Positions 32,346-44,173 of a DNA stretch of 64,000 nucleotides are shown piece by piece (within the stretch, counting starts at the first letter, position 1; the number at the start of each line of letters is the position of its first letter). Origin of the DNA: Heligmosomoides polygyrus polygyrus. Taxonomy: Eukaryota > Nematoda > Chromadorea > Rhabditida > Heligmosomidae. Both the position numbers and the translations under genes were made by a program. Under the pieces are notes generated by a model, which did no database searches, was not told the DNA's origin, and was given only the letters and a program-made list of their open reading frames with translations. Location: NCBI GenBank assembly GCA_947396885.1, contig OX377203.1, forward strand, positions 25,919,253-25,983,252, in the 5' to 3' direction.

Positions 32346-33097
32346 TCAGGGTTCTGTCCATAATTTCGGTTTGCTGGGTAGAGGAATATTCAGGTCCGCT
32401 ATGAAAGGCCTATGCTGCACTTCTTCTCCCGGAAGGACCTTTACATCCCGAACGGTTTTCAGGTCAGGCCTTCTCACTAGGATGTGGTCGACTTCCGTCC
32501 TTCTTTCTCCGCTAGCATAGGTCACCTTCTGGCTTTCCCTCTTCGCGAAGAAGGTGCTACAGATAACCAGGTCGTGAGCGACAGCCAGATCGATAATCCT
32601 TTCTCCATCTGGGTTCACCATGCCGACCCCTTTGCCTCCATGAACCCCTTCCACTCCTCTTCTTCGACTCCCCACATGTCCGTTCATGTCCCCTGCTATG
32701 GATAGATAGTTCCCGTTCTGGTACGGACCTTATGGCGTCCTCGAGCGTGAGGTAGAATTCATCCTTTTCGTGCTCGGGGCATCCGGTCTGCGGAGCGTAG
32801 ATGGACATGACGGTCCAGTAACCCTCCTTCGTATCCAGCCGCAGAGACATGATGCGGTCGTTTATCCTTTTGACAGCAGCTACCGAATCCTTGAGGGACT
32901 GTGCCACAGCATTCCCGACACCGTTCCTCTTCGTGTCCTCTCGTTGTAGAAAGCTTGACCCCTTCTCCAATCTTCTTGGCCTTCGCCCCTTTCCATCTCG
33001 TTTCCTGCAGGCACAGGACTTCTATCCTTCTGCGCTTCATCAGGTCGGCCACTTCCCTGGATCTTTCGGTCACTGTTCCCACATTCAGAGTTCCCAT
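32346..33097 (-). pseudogene. LINE endonuclease domain (broken)
   Basis: Apurinic-type endonuclease motifs appear in order but in more than one frame: MGTLNVGTVTERSREVADLM, the catalytic-type LCLQETRWKG, YAPQTG, then GDMNGHVG, SGERRTEVDHI and the terminal HRPFIADL. At least two frame changes occur between 32,970 and 32,560, and a TGA stop at 32,346 separates it from the linker. Confidence 0.85.
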
Positions 33098-33620
33098 TCA
33101 AACTAGCTTCTTTGGCCGAGGCCGCTCTGCCCTCGGTAGCCCTAGCATACTGACCACAGAACTCGGGCGGGGGTTCTCGCGTCACTTTCGGGTGACGTCC
33201 TAGCCTTCACACTGATTCCATTGCGACTCTTGATCATGATTTGTGACAGTTTTCTCCATCAGCCGGCCTGTCAACCTGGGCCTGACGCTGGAACCGTTGC
33301 CATATTTTCACTTTCTGCATGGCATAGCGAGCCAGACATCACATGAGGAGACATCACCTACCGATAACCGTTTGTGGTGTCTACCTCCTCTCACACCCCG
33401 TGCGGAGTTCGTATCACCCCTTTCTTGCCTTCGGGGCGTGCTGTGATTCAGACTTCGCTAGGCTTCCGAAGAATTGTAGAACTCCTTCTCAGCTTGGGAG
33501 ACTCTGCCGGAGATTGAAAACCTCCGCTGTACATCGCAGTTCGACACCCATTGCCACCCCACGCCACGATGAGGCGCTGAACCATGTGGGAGCTATTACT
33601 AAAACAACAGCTAATACTAA

Positions 33621-34103
33621 AATATAATTTGTGGGATTCAAAGGCCTTCGTAAATTTAAAGAACGTCAAACATCTTAGTCTAGTCTCCTGCGCTCTCTTC
33701 TACTCCATTACCCCATGCGATGAGCTTCGCCAGAGTACCAGTCGTCAGCACACCCCACTGTCTTTCGCGGGGCGGCACTCAGAGAACTGTTGCACATCAC
33801 GAAGCAGCACATCAGCCAGCCCAAAGCTACACCGTCACGCCTTCCTGGCTACGGCAGGAAAATCTCACGCGAACGGCCTAAGGAGAAGAGGGCGGGAGCT
33901 CGACGGAGAGGGGCGGGGCCGCGAGAGGCAAGTAGGGTGCGAGGAGGGGAGTTAGTAGTGCCCGGACAACTTCTATGTAAAAGCCGTCGCCTTTTCTCAC
34001 ACCAACTCTCTCCCACATACACACGCGCACACTCGGCTATAGACACAACCGGCTGTTGGTAGCAGGTTTTCGTGTCAGGACCGAGTGCGGCTATGCACGA
34101 ACG
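33621..34103. other. Upstream region of the receptor exon
   Basis: G+C-rich around 33,860-33,960, with open frames on both strands that give only Arg/Gly-rich sequence. It could hold the promoter or 5' UTR of the receptor gene. TAGCAG at 34,062-34,067 is a possible acceptor before the proposed start. Confidence 0.3.
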
Positions 34104-34262
34104 ATGAGCGATGCTGGTTCGGTGCTGTGGGCCATTACGATGGCCGTGCTCTCCATTGTGACAGTGGTCGGCAATTTAGCCGTGCTGCTCTCCTACTACC
34201 TCGACAAGAATATTCGCCATCCGTCCAACTATTTCATATTCTCACTTGCGGTGTCGGATTTG
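34104..34262 (+). CDS. Class A GPCR, first coding exon (muscarinic/aminergic type)
   Basis: Fifty-three codons from ATG at 34104 to a consensus donor TTG|GTAAGTG at 34262/34263, phase 0. Residues 8-33 form TM1 with the class A signature Gly-Asn (VTVVGNLAVLLSYYLD). Then comes the first intracellular loop NIRHPSN, and TM2 starts with YFIFSLAVSDL, containing the Leu-Ala-x-x-Asp motif whose Asp binds sodium in this class. The NYF.FSLA.SDL pattern is that of muscarinic acetylcholine receptors and close aminergic receptors; in nematodes the GAR group fits best, but one exon cannot decide it. The short extracellular N-terminus lacks an obvious signal peptide, normal for this class. An in-frame ATG further upstream (34056) is possible. 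No further exon was found downstream. Confidence 0.78.
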
Positions 34263-37200
34263 GTAAGTGCCACGTTTCGTTTGGCGTTCGGCCGTTGCAG
34301 TCGCTTGGATCTGGCTCTGAGCGGGAGTGTGTGAGCGATGTGGTTTCCGTGTCCCCGTGTGAGAACAGCGGATGCAGATTGCTCTGAACGTCGCGGCTTA
34401 AAATGCACTCAGCCATACTCAGGGAGATCTCTTTCACCCCGCCTATGTTCTGGCTAATCCCCATTTTTGTCTCCGAAGGACGTATTCGACAACTTGTTCG
34501 ACGAACATCCCTTTTTCAGCTACTCCTTGTGGGTTAATGCCACCTCGTTTCTCTAACGAAAGAGCCTATTATCGGAAGTCATTCGAAGTACAGAATAGTT
34601 CCGAAGGCAAACTTACACGCACCGTATTGATCTCGCATTTGCTACTTAACGACATCAGCTCGCCAACATAGCGTCTCGTTTGCACCTGTTCCTCCTTCAG
34701 TGATTGTCTCGCATTCGCTTCCACTAGGAGCTTACTTCAGAACCTCCGCGAATGCTGCTACTGTGGACACCCCATTTTGTGGTTCGCAAGCATAGGTGGA
34801 TTTTGAGAAAATCATTGGGTACTTGAAGCCTGGAGGTGGATAATGCAGCGGCTAAGAGACTTAGGAAAAAAGCTTGGGAATGGGACAATAAGGCAAAGGT
34901 GCAACATAATCTGGACACTCCGATTGTTCGAAATGTCGCAACGCATTTGTATTAATAACGGACGTGCCTTTGCCGACGCTTCACCAGTGAGGGAGGGGGT
35001 AGTGAAAGAGGTAGAAGATTCCCTTTCACGCAGATTTTGGGGAAGTAGTGTGCATATGGGAGTTGTAGAGTTTTAATTCCACTTCTTCCTACTACCTCAT
35101 CAACATGATCGCACCATTTTTTCGAGGTACTGCAGTCCACCATTTGATTGTTTGTTTTCCTTTTTGTTTAAAAGGAATGAAGTGTTACGAATCTCCACAT
35201 TCAAAAACCTACACATGATGGTTGACGAGGTAAAATAAACGCTAAGATTATTAAGCTGAGACCAAACCTCTATTCCTCGCTTTACAATTGCACCATCTAT
35301 CTAATCGGCTTTTAATTTGTCCTTATCTGTTCCTCTGATTTACCTTTTATTTGCACTTTATGGTCTAGCCACATCACATATGTGAGTGCGAGTGTGACTT
35401 CATTATTCTTTTCCCCCTTATTTTTGCTTTCTAATAAGTTCCATCTGCACATCGATTTGTTCTCGTCCAATAAAATAAATAAAAATTAACATAAACTAAC
35501 AGCTAATCAATGACAAATCATCTCATCGTTAGGTACGGCTTATAGTTCAGCTGTCATGCGGCAGGACACTGCAAAACAATCGATATCGACCGCTCAAGCT
35601 GCCTAATCGATATCGGTAGTTACCGCGCTGCACCAGCTGAAGCACGAAACTGGAACCCTAAGGCCAACTCATCACACTGAACCGACTCACCAAGGAGTCG
35701 CATGCGTTAGGACTGCGCACTACCAACGTCGAATATCTTAGTTTTCCTTTTTTTAAGTCGAATATTTTAAAGATACGTACCTTTTTAAAAGCCACATCTC
35801 GTTCTATACTTTAGTTTTTGCTTCTCTTCTCATATTGGTTCTTATATTTATTTATTTATCTATGGACGCAACGTATTTATGCGTGAACGTGTAGTAAGAC
35901 AACCGCAACAAGCAGAGCGAATAGGTTGAATATCCAATGCACTTGAACGAATTGAACTGACTGAAGACGCTGAATGGAAAAGCACTTGAAAAGAGCAAAC
36001 GAACCGAGCAAAAGGCAGACTAAAACAACAGGGAGGAACATGAACACGAATACGAAAGAACAACTGACACAGAACTAGGATAGAAGAAGACAGCTATCTA
36101 GATTCCTTATCCACCGTTCGGGAAACCGGTGTTTTGAAGACTCTTAGCGATAAAGTGGTTAAGCAGAGGGATAACTCTCCGGCAGAAGAACCTTGACCTA
36201 ACACCTGGTTTAGCAAGAGAACTCTTAAGTTTTAGTGATTCTCTTCCAGTACGTGAAGGCAAAAATTAAAGAAGCTGGTGGAGTTGATATTCGTTCTTCC
36301 AGTGATAATCTTGAATGCCATTACTAAATCGTTCCTCTGTCTGCTCTCCAAGCTAGCCAAACCAAACATTTTGCGCCTAACCAAACCACAAAGTATATAA
36401 CGGTAGTCACATCAGCACAACGTGTCACTAATCTTCTGGTGAAATTATTTTGATCCCCTTCAAGGAGCCTGATGTCCTTTTTCTGTTGGTTAGAAACTGT
36501 AGTGCCACGCTCAGTTATAGGGCGGATATAGGTTTTGCACGCGCCTTGATCGAAACTGGCGAGTCAATTGTTCTAAGAGCCTTAGAAAGATTGTGTGCAC
36601 GTGAAAAAGCTTTGGAGAAAATACTTCTGATATCAATCTAGTCAGCGAAAGTCATTCACTGATGAGCGAAGAAGCCCCTTCCTGCTCGCTTCTTTGAGGA
36701 TCTCTAATCTCGCAAAGTAGTCGCCGAAAGGTGACAACGAATTGAGATGTGGAGCACTTTGCGCGCCAGTTTCGCCGTGCTCTTCGGAGTCTTCCACCAC
36801 CCGATATGACTTTCAACGGCCTCATCGTACTTCCTTAACATTCCTTAACCATCGCGAGCTACATGTGCACTTTTGATTTTTGAAACGCCACTTGGAAAAC
36901 GTTCGATTGCCGCATGTAGATAACGAGCTCATTCCAATGTTTGGGCTTTTGATGCCGTTGTAAAACTTGAGTAGTTACGAATAAAATCGGCTCTTTTTCG
37001 ATGAAGGCATATAAGGCCACTGTAGAGTTGAAAGCACAAAACGTGCGCTGAAATTATGCCAAAAGATCGTGCAAAGGCGAACGCGCTTGTTAAGAGTAAC
37101 CGTCACATGGAGCGGAACAATTTAATCGCACTGGCGGAACCCAGTTCGCCTGCCGCTGGCTGCCCCTACCAACTGGCCGGAACTCGAGACCTCTCGAGCA

Positions 37201-39303
37201 CCTAATGAAAGTCAGAAATAGGGTGGTCCAGCCGGCGCACCCTATTCACCAGCCCTGAGGCGGCATCCACAAATTGCCTTTTAGGCAACGCCGTCGAACA
37301 GATTTGGTTATGAATGTACGGAAACGAAGCACTACTATCGATCCGCATGACCGCATGGATTTCATCTACAACTACCACCTAAGCCACCAACCAATACATG
37401 GCACGCAAACAGCTTCAGACATCTGCAGGAAGGTAGCAGCCACCTGACAGGACTTACGGCGCGCGTTCGCTTGTCTATAGAGGACTACCGGACTCCTCAG
37501 GCGTTGTCCGTTGTATGAATAGTTGGTCTGTAAAGGCTCCATAAAGGTCCTGCCTACCCTCATACATTAGGAGTGATCGGACTGCAGAGAACAGGAATAG
37601 AAAATGGATCCAGTCTTCAAAACAGATCCATGGTTCCTACCGCTTAGGTAGGCATGGTGTTGAGCTATGTATGTGTTTTAAAATTTGACCGAGATGTTCA
37701 AACGGTGCTTTCTCTGGCAAGTTTATGCTGACTGCGATGGAGCAGAGGTATTTCTAATTTCCGCAATGTTGGTAATTAATTCCTCGGTTCAGCAGTTGAG
37801 TTGATTTCTCACAAGTTCGCATATATTGCACTTCTTTCATGCTACTTTCGACGCGTTTCGCTTTCCATTCAAGTTTTCCTTCCGCTTGAAGCCAACACTA
37901 GCGGAATTCTTACGAGCTTCGTCATATCCTTTGGTCTGGAGGCGAACTACTTGATAGACTTAGCTATACCATCGGGATGCGAATATAGAGCTTCCACTCG
38001 TTCAGTAAGCATGGATAATCGATAAATAAATAAATACAAATATACATCTGTTTCGATTCCTATAATTGTATGATAATTTGATTGCTCCACCCCGGTCCTT
38101 TACACTCCCCCTGTCTGTAGTTTTGTTCCTCCTGGCTGAAGAGGCTATAAGCTCCTAGCCATAAGTTCAAATAGTTGCAAGTCATGACACCAAATGAAAC
38201 TTAAGATCTTGCGCAAAATGGACTTAATGGCATGTCAAACGTTTTCTATTCTTAGAATACGCATTAGAATTGCCTCTTGAATAAGACGCAGGGCGCGCCG
38301 CGATCTGGAAGAAACGTTGATCAGTGCCGTCCTTTGTCCCGATTCCTATTTTTGTAACCATAGGCGCTCAGCAAAGTGAGTAGGAGGCGCTAGTTCTCGC
38401 ATGGATCACCTATCGACTTTAACTCTGGTTCGCTTCCGACCAAACATTCTACCCCTCAGGCTCAAGCTTATTGAACGGGTATACGAGCTTCCTGTCGGCT
38501 GCGTACAGCGAGTCATTGTATAGGAGAAATGAGAACTCAATGTGCATCTCGCAGAATTTGTGGCGTAACTCAAGAAAGGGGTTGGTTGTGGCAGAACTTC
38601 ATCTTCTTGTCATTTGTTTCTCCTTATCCTTAACCCCTTTTAAGCAAAGATAGTAATTCAATCCCCGTTAGTGGCCGGCGTTCTTTAGCGAAACAACTTC
38701 AAATGACAACTGCTCAAGACTTTTTCACAGCCTATACTTGGTGCGTAACATAGAGGAGCGGCCGTATTGAGTTCGAAATCTATACCATGTCGCGTTACCC
38801 GTTTTGTTTGCTGAAAGAAGCTTATCAACGAACAGCGTTCAGAAGTTTTTGCTGTTGGTATACACCGTTCCGATTTTAAACGCGAATTTGCCCATATCAA
38901 AGCTAGCGACCAAAAGCGCTGCGCTAAAATTGGAAATTATGCGAGAGATTCGGTGGAGCGGAATAAATACTTCAATTTCGAAGCAAAATGCACACGGAGG
39001 GATTGATTTCTGCCCAATTGAAACACTAACGCATAGAGAATAGATCGAAGGCATTGATGTGCTATCCAAAATCCGGCTTCGCGCTCCGATGCAGTAAGCC
39101 TCGAGAAAACGCGAAAAAGAATAAGGCTTGGCACTTTGCTGATCTCAATCTCTGAAGCGATTTCCATGAAATGCCTGCACCGCTGCTGGATGCTAACCGA
39201 CAGACGTGAGGTTCCGCGAAGCAGTTCTTCGCTGCGTATCGACAACATCGTTTATGGCAGTGATTTGATAAAGTCGGAACACTGATTGCACAGGTGACGT
39301 CAT
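34263..39303. other. Long region without recognised gene
   Basis: If the receptor gene is real, this begins its first intron. No further transmembrane exon was recognised in any plus-strand frame here. Open frames at 36450-36641 and 37801-38025 have no motif. AATAAA-like and TTTATT runs occur near 35,850 and 38,020. Confidence 0.4.
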
Positions 39304-39495
39304 CGCATCGGCGAGGAGGCGCGCCTTGTGACGGAGACGAGTAACGAACTTGATGCACATTCTCTGCGGCGCCCCACTCCGTCCGCAAATCCAATCACCG
39401 CGAGTAGTGCACGGGCAAAAAGACGGAAAGCCGAGATACAGGAGCAAGGTGCTCCTCTTCCCGCTGCGAGTCGACGCCGGACGCTGCTCAACACA
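39304..39495 (+). CDS. Coding-like segment, polar and basic
   Basis: An open frame after a TGA, reading GEEARLVTETSNELDAHSLR then RPTPSANPITASSARAKRRK and AEIQEQGAPLPAASRRRTLL. Composition (Ser/Thr/Pro with basic clusters) is that of a disordered loop, for example the third intracellular loop of an aminergic receptor, and it is on the same strand as the receptor exon at 34.1 kb. No clear donor or acceptor was found; the frame runs into a MITE at 39,505. The opposite strand is also open. Weakly supported. Confidence 0.2.
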
Positions 39496-39504
39496 GCTAC
39501 TTAC

Positions 39505-39688
39505 TATACATTGGATCCGATCGAAAATCTTCGGATAATTGGATGACTCGGATAGCGGCGATTTTGTGGACCCTGGATTTTTGTATGATTCGGATAACGT
39601 CAATTCTGCTGACACCGGATTTTGGATGACTCGGAACGGGTTATCCGAACCGGATATCCGAAAATGATTCATTCGGATCCAATGCATA
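39505..39688. mobile_element. hAT-like MITE (TATACATTGGAT family), copy 1
   Basis: Ends TATACATTGGATCCGATCG and, inverted, TATGCATTGGATCCGAATG; interior repeats of GGATGA.TCGGATA. ACAGCTAC occurs close to both ends (39,493-39,500 and 39,689-39,696), compatible with an 8-bp duplication if four extra bases at the left are counted to the element. Related copies are at 55,013 and 63,616. Confidence 0.7.
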
Positions 39689-40144
39689 ACAGCTACAGCT
39701 CGGCTATAGTTGGGTGGCGCTTACCGGTACGCCGATGAAAGCTGCAGGACAGGAGAAGCTGCGAAATCTACTTCCGCTCGTTTCATCAGCCGGAAATAAA
39801 AGTACCCTCCAACTACAACCATAAACAGTGGTACACTATGTTGCGGAGCTGTTGAGCCAAGACTGCCACAAGAGCTTTATTCGGCTTACTTTTCGGCGCC
39901 CTCTGAAGAGCCCGGAAAAGACAAAGGGAGTTTGAGAAATAACTTATCCAAGAATCATTTCTAGCCACACCAGCCTCGAAAGTTAATGAGAAAATGAAAC
40001 GAAGGGAATGAGGCTACCCGACCGATCTTATGGGAAGAGACGAAAGGCTGGTTGGTCACCTTCGGATGGAAAAGATATAAAATTCAGGATGGCAGTTCCT
40101 TTTCATTGTTCCCAAGGATGTTAAGCAACCGTATAAGACGCGTG

Positions 40145-40450
40145 GTAATGCAGTCGAGGGAGGTCCGTCTGTCGCGTGCACCCTATTCCCGGTTCCCACT
40201 TCCGATTCCCCGCCGAGGTCAACCAAGCTTTCCATCCCTCCGGGACCGGTGGAATGATGTCCGACTTTTCTGGAAAGGATGAAGCACTGGCTTGTCCATC
40301 GGCTGGCCACCGAAATTCATTGTACTGTCATCACATCATTGTATTGCAAAAATTCAAGTTGCCACAACGATATCCCGTAGAAGTAGAATGCGTGACGATC
40401 CCTCAGAAGGATTGATTAATGCCGTCCATTATACTTTATCCTCTATAAGG
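40145..40450 (+). mobile_element. SINE family A copy
   Basis: GTCGCGTGCACCCTATTCCC, CCATCCCTCCGGGACCGGTG, CATCGGCTGGCCACCG, ACGATATCCCGTAGAAGTAG, then GATTGATTAATGCCGTCC and a TTTATCC tail. The B-box is mutated (ACTTCCGATTCC). Confidence 0.8.
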
Positions 40451-40687
40451 GTTCCAGCGAGTCCCAATCCGCGAAGGAACGCTAGGAAAGGAAACTGAAT
40501 GCAATCCACCATCATTTGGAAAACCGCAACACGTTATTTTATTTATTTATTTTACTTCTTCCACGCACATATTTTATATGCATGTAAGAGACCACATAGA
40601 TCCTCTCCTCTAGGCCAGTATGTTCTCATGGCATAACTGCCACTTCCTTTTCGTTAGGGTTATCGAGAAGGCTGAAGTCCGTCACAG

Positions 40688-40722
40688 CCATCATCTTTAT
40701 CTTTATCTTTATCTTTATCTAG
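40688..40722 (+). repeat. CTTTAT microsatellite
   Basis: Four to five uninterrupted ATCTTT units. Confidence 0.85.
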
Positions 40723-41717
40723 AGACGCACATTAACATGAGCGTGGAGTGAATTAGCAGAAATCAAACCTAAAACAAATTCCTAAGAACTTTGAACATAG
40801 ACATGCTTTGGTGAGAAAAAAAGCCATTTAAGTAGTGCGGAGAAAAAAAATACCGACAAGTGAACATAACCCGAATAGCTAAGAAGTAATAGAGCAAAAG
40901 ACAAAAAATCACATGAACGGCTAAAAAGGCAGTGAAAAACACACGAACGAATGATCATCAACTTTTTGAGGGCCAGTCAATGTGAACCTAGGCTCAGTAT
41001 TGGTGAGGACCCTATGGGTATATGCACCGCAACGATGCTCGTACTTATGCGCAACCTCAGCGGCTAATGTTGAGTATTAAATTCAGAACAGCCGAATCCG
41101 CCCCAACTCAATTGCGCACGCGAATTGTTGATTGATAAGCGGGCGCATTCTTTATGCTCTGAGATATCAGGACACCTAATAGGCATAAGACCGTTCTAAA
41201 AACGTCTTATATCCATCCTATTGGGTTGGGGCACTCCATTCGGACTCTTTGACAAACAGAATTGAAAGCAAACTGTTTAGTTTACAAAGAACTGGCCTAT
41301 TCTTTACGATTTACTGGCCGAGACAGGCCACATTGTTTACATCTTTTTCGTCTTTTTCGTCCATCTCCGACAGAATAGATCCAACGCTTTTTGAAATGAT
41401 TTCTCAGTGTTTATTCAACAGTCGTTTGGATGCAAGTCTAACGAGAGGGGTCCACTCTTTTTTCCACAGCTAGCACGTTTACGTTAGCCAAAGCAGGATT
41501 ACATCTAATGCGACGGTTAAAGTGTATATGCTTTCGTGCTTAACGTTTCCATTTTCAACTGATTTCGGGTAATGCTCCTTAAGTTTATCGACGAAAATTA
41601 GGATGGGCCTTCTTTCTAGGCCCTTGTTTGATTATGCAACTCGTTGCAGTCTTGAATTGACCACTTCCTCCTTTGCCTTGCTATCTTGCTACAGTTTCGG
41701 GAGACCCCAGCGGAAGC

Positions 41718-41718
41718 T

Positions 41719-41784
<66 letters not shown>
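41718..41784 (+). repeat. (GA)n microsatellite
   Basis: About 33 dinucleotide units, with one interruption (GATAGA) near 41,743. Predicted Arg-Glu and Leu-Ser proteins over this tract are artefacts. Confidence 0.95.
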
Positions 41785-41786
<2 letters not shown>

Positions 41787-41929
41787 GGGTTGGACCACGC
41801 CGAGGAAGACGCAACATGCTGTCCTACTGTCGGCTGTACATAGAAGACATTTACGCATTGGAGGGACTCCCCCCCCCCCCCCCCTCCCACCCGCATAGCG
41901 TCGAGAGTGGTGCTCCTTTTGCAGCTGCG

Positions 41930-42210
41930 CATTAGAGGGGATGACGCCTACCTGAATGAAGAGCAGGTCGCAGACCGTGAAGCCATTGCGGGTCATGGGC
42001 GAATGCGGCCGTCGAGCCCTGTCCTGCTTCCACCGATCCGCCGGCCGATTCCGCCTTCAATGGCCATCCGCCACGTTCACACAGGGCCTTCCCTGTTAAC
42101 TCACGCTCGATGTCGCCAGCGGTGGGTGCGATGCCCATGGTCCCCCCCCCCCCCTCCCCGTCGGCGCGAAGTGTAATGCCGTTAGCCGCCACGACGTGCT
42201 CATACTCCAA
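41930..42210 (-). other. G+C-rich block with coding-like frames
   Basis: The minus strand has a 92-codon frame (MEYEHVVAANGITLRADGEG..) and, in another frame, MTRNGFTVCDLLFIQ followed by a consensus donor CAG|GTAGGC at about 41,952. C homopolymers interrupt both ends. High CpG content suggests a promoter or exon, but no family was recognised and no strand can be chosen firmly. Confidence 0.2.
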
Positions 42211-42401
42211 TCAGCTGCGGATCGCGTTCGCTTCTGGAGGCCTGTCCGTTTCGACTTCTCGTTGTCCTTTCATCTGAATGCTCGCGAGGGAACGACGCAT
42301 TCCACAACGAAACGGGCATGGTGGCAGCTCGAATGATTTGGGGTCCCCTCATCCTCTGAAATATATTTCTCGCTGCAAGTTTAGAGCGGGGCGTCTCACC
42401 C

Positions 42402-42548
42402 TTAGGCATCTGGCATACCTCCGAGTCGCTTCAGCGACTGGTCGCGGCGATAGTGTTGCGCGGGTATCTACGAACTGCGTAGCTATCCTCACAACACTAT
42501 CGCCGTGACCAGTCGCTGGAGCGACTCGGAGGTATGCCAGATGCCTTA
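42402..42548. mobile_element. PIF/Harbinger-like MITE, short family
   Basis: The 141-bp element (42,405-42,545) has inverted ends GGCATCTGGCATACCTCCGA, with the inverted match continuing through GTCGC..AGCGACTGGTC to ACACTATCGC. It is flanked by TTA at 42,402-42,404 and 42,546-42,548. The TWA duplication and GG-starting ends fit PIF/Harbinger MITEs. Confidence 0.85.
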
Positions 42549-42693
42549 CACTCCTTCCTTCATAACATCCAGAGAAATTCCCCAAAATCGTACAGGCCGG
42601 ATGCGGCATGACGCCATGTCGGCTGCTTTTGACGCAAGGAGATTACTGTACGCCATATTGCGTACTGACGTGCTGTCCAGAGGGACCGCTTCA

Positions 42694-42898
42694 TAAGGGC
42701 CTGTTCATACTTTGCGACAACAGCGACAAAAGCGACAAGAGCGACTGGGGCGACGGATGTAGTGTGGTGTACGTAAATAATTGCGCACTCCACACTCCGC
42801 CCGCGACGAATGCAGTGTGAAATGCGTAATTATTTACGTACACCACACTACATCCGTCGCTCTTGTCGCTCTTGTCGCGAACTATGAACAGGCCCTAA
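42694..42898. mobile_element. PIF/Harbinger-like MITE, copy A
   Basis: The 199-bp element (42,697-42,895) starts GGGCCTGTTCATACTTTGCG and ends with its inverse; nearly the whole element is palindromic (GCGACAAGAGCGAC units, GTAGTGTGGTGTACGTAAAT). Flanked by TAA on both sides. No coding capacity. Confidence 0.92.
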
Positions 42899-43364
42899 GG
42901 TGCAATGTCATCACTGTTGTCCGTTTTTCGTCTGCGACAAATGAGAACACCCTAAAAATTTCATCAAATCGAAAAAAAATAGAATTCCCTGGTCATACCC
43001 CGCTGCCGGAATGGCTTGAAGTGGACCACGCCAGTTAGCGGAGCGAGGTCAGAATGCCGTCGAGAACTGCGGCTGCACTCGTAGCACGTCGCGGAATCAC
43101 GACGACTCGTCGTCGCCGCTCCCACCACAATGGGGGCGTGGATTCCACCACGATAGAAGCAAAATGGACGAGATCACGGTGCGGTGCCGCTAGACTCTGT
43201 TTCCGACCATATAAGGAAAACGCTGATCCTGGACTGAGCGGGCTAGTGCTCACGTTCCTCCTTCCAGCTTTACTTTGCGCAGCTAAATGCTTTCCTTCGT
43301 GTCAGCGGAGCAAGAAGAAATCCGAGAGGAAGCTATCCTAGTACAGATGAGTTAGATGCGGCCC

Positions 43365-43586
43365 TTAGGGCCTATTCATACTTCGCGACAAGAGCGACAA
43401 AAGCGACAAGAGCGACTGGGGCGACGGACATAGTGTGGTGTACGCAAATAATTGCGTACTCCACACTCCGTCCGCGACGAATGTAGTGTGAAATGCGTAA
43501 TTATTTACGTACACCACACTACATCCGTCGCTCCAGTCGCTCTTGTCACTCTTGTCGCTCTTGTCGCGAAGTATGAACAGGCCTTA
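43365..43586. mobile_element. PIF/Harbinger-like MITE, copy B
   Basis: The 216-bp element (43,368-43,583) is of the same family as copy A about 670 bp away, with ends GGGCCTATTCATACTTCGCG and its inverse, flanked by TTA on both sides. Extra GCGACA / TGTCGC units account for the greater length. The two copies share long near-identical stretches, so both are recent. Confidence 0.92.
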
Positions 43587-44173
43587 GTGCACGTGGTTAA
43601 TTCTTCGTCAGGAACATCCAACTACACGTTGAAAAATTCTCCTAAACAGAAAAGACGTTTGTGAAGATGACTACGGACTAGTTTTTAAACAAAGTAGACT
43701 ACATGTTTTATTCTAGAATATAACAGCTTTTCAGTGAATGAAGTGCTAAATTTCCACTTTATGCAAACCATTGAAAAAAATCGTTTTGGGAATCTCCCAA
43801 AGGCCGACTTTATAATCTTTTGTGCTCAATGTGAAACCGTCGTCCCGACCGGGATATATCATTATTACCATTGGCATGCGTATTACCATTATTATCTGCG
43901 CCTATTTGCTTTCATTATTGTATTTTCCGCATTCGGAAAAGAAATTAAACTGCTGACATGAAAGAGTCTATGTTAGATACCAGAGCAATTTCTTTCGCTC
44001 AGTTGTTTCCATGTGTTTTCTGTATTTGTCCACTGTTTTGTCGTTTTCTGGTTTACTTACCGTTTCTTTGCACATTCCGTGTTTCGACTGTTTGTTGTTT
44101 TTGTTTTGGCTTTTTGCTCTCTTTTAATTGCTTTCAACAAAACATTAGAGACGCGAAAAAAACGGAAAAAAGC

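Larger units (their letters stand above)
30248..33620 (-). mobile_element. Nearly full-length, broken RTE-type LINE
   Basis: About 3.35 kb, the usual size of RTE elements. Read on the minus strand it has a 5' leader (about 33,597-33,100), an endonuclease-reverse transcriptase frame, and a tail of (GGA)n(GAA)n at 30,248-30,280. The sequence after the tail (AATAGCTGCTGTCTTGG) resembles ATTAGCTGTTGTTTTAG next to the 5' end, a possible target duplication with four differences. Several frameshifts and stops break the frame, so it is inactive. A 5'-truncated relative lies at 49,710-50,402. Confidence 0.85.

Noticed and set aside
33849..34062. Receptor-region frames upstream of 34,104
   Set aside because: Short, Arg/Gly-rich on both strands, without membrane segment or motif.
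41616..41996. Ser-Leu / Arg-Glu repeat proteins
   Set aside because: Translation of the (GA)n microsatellite.
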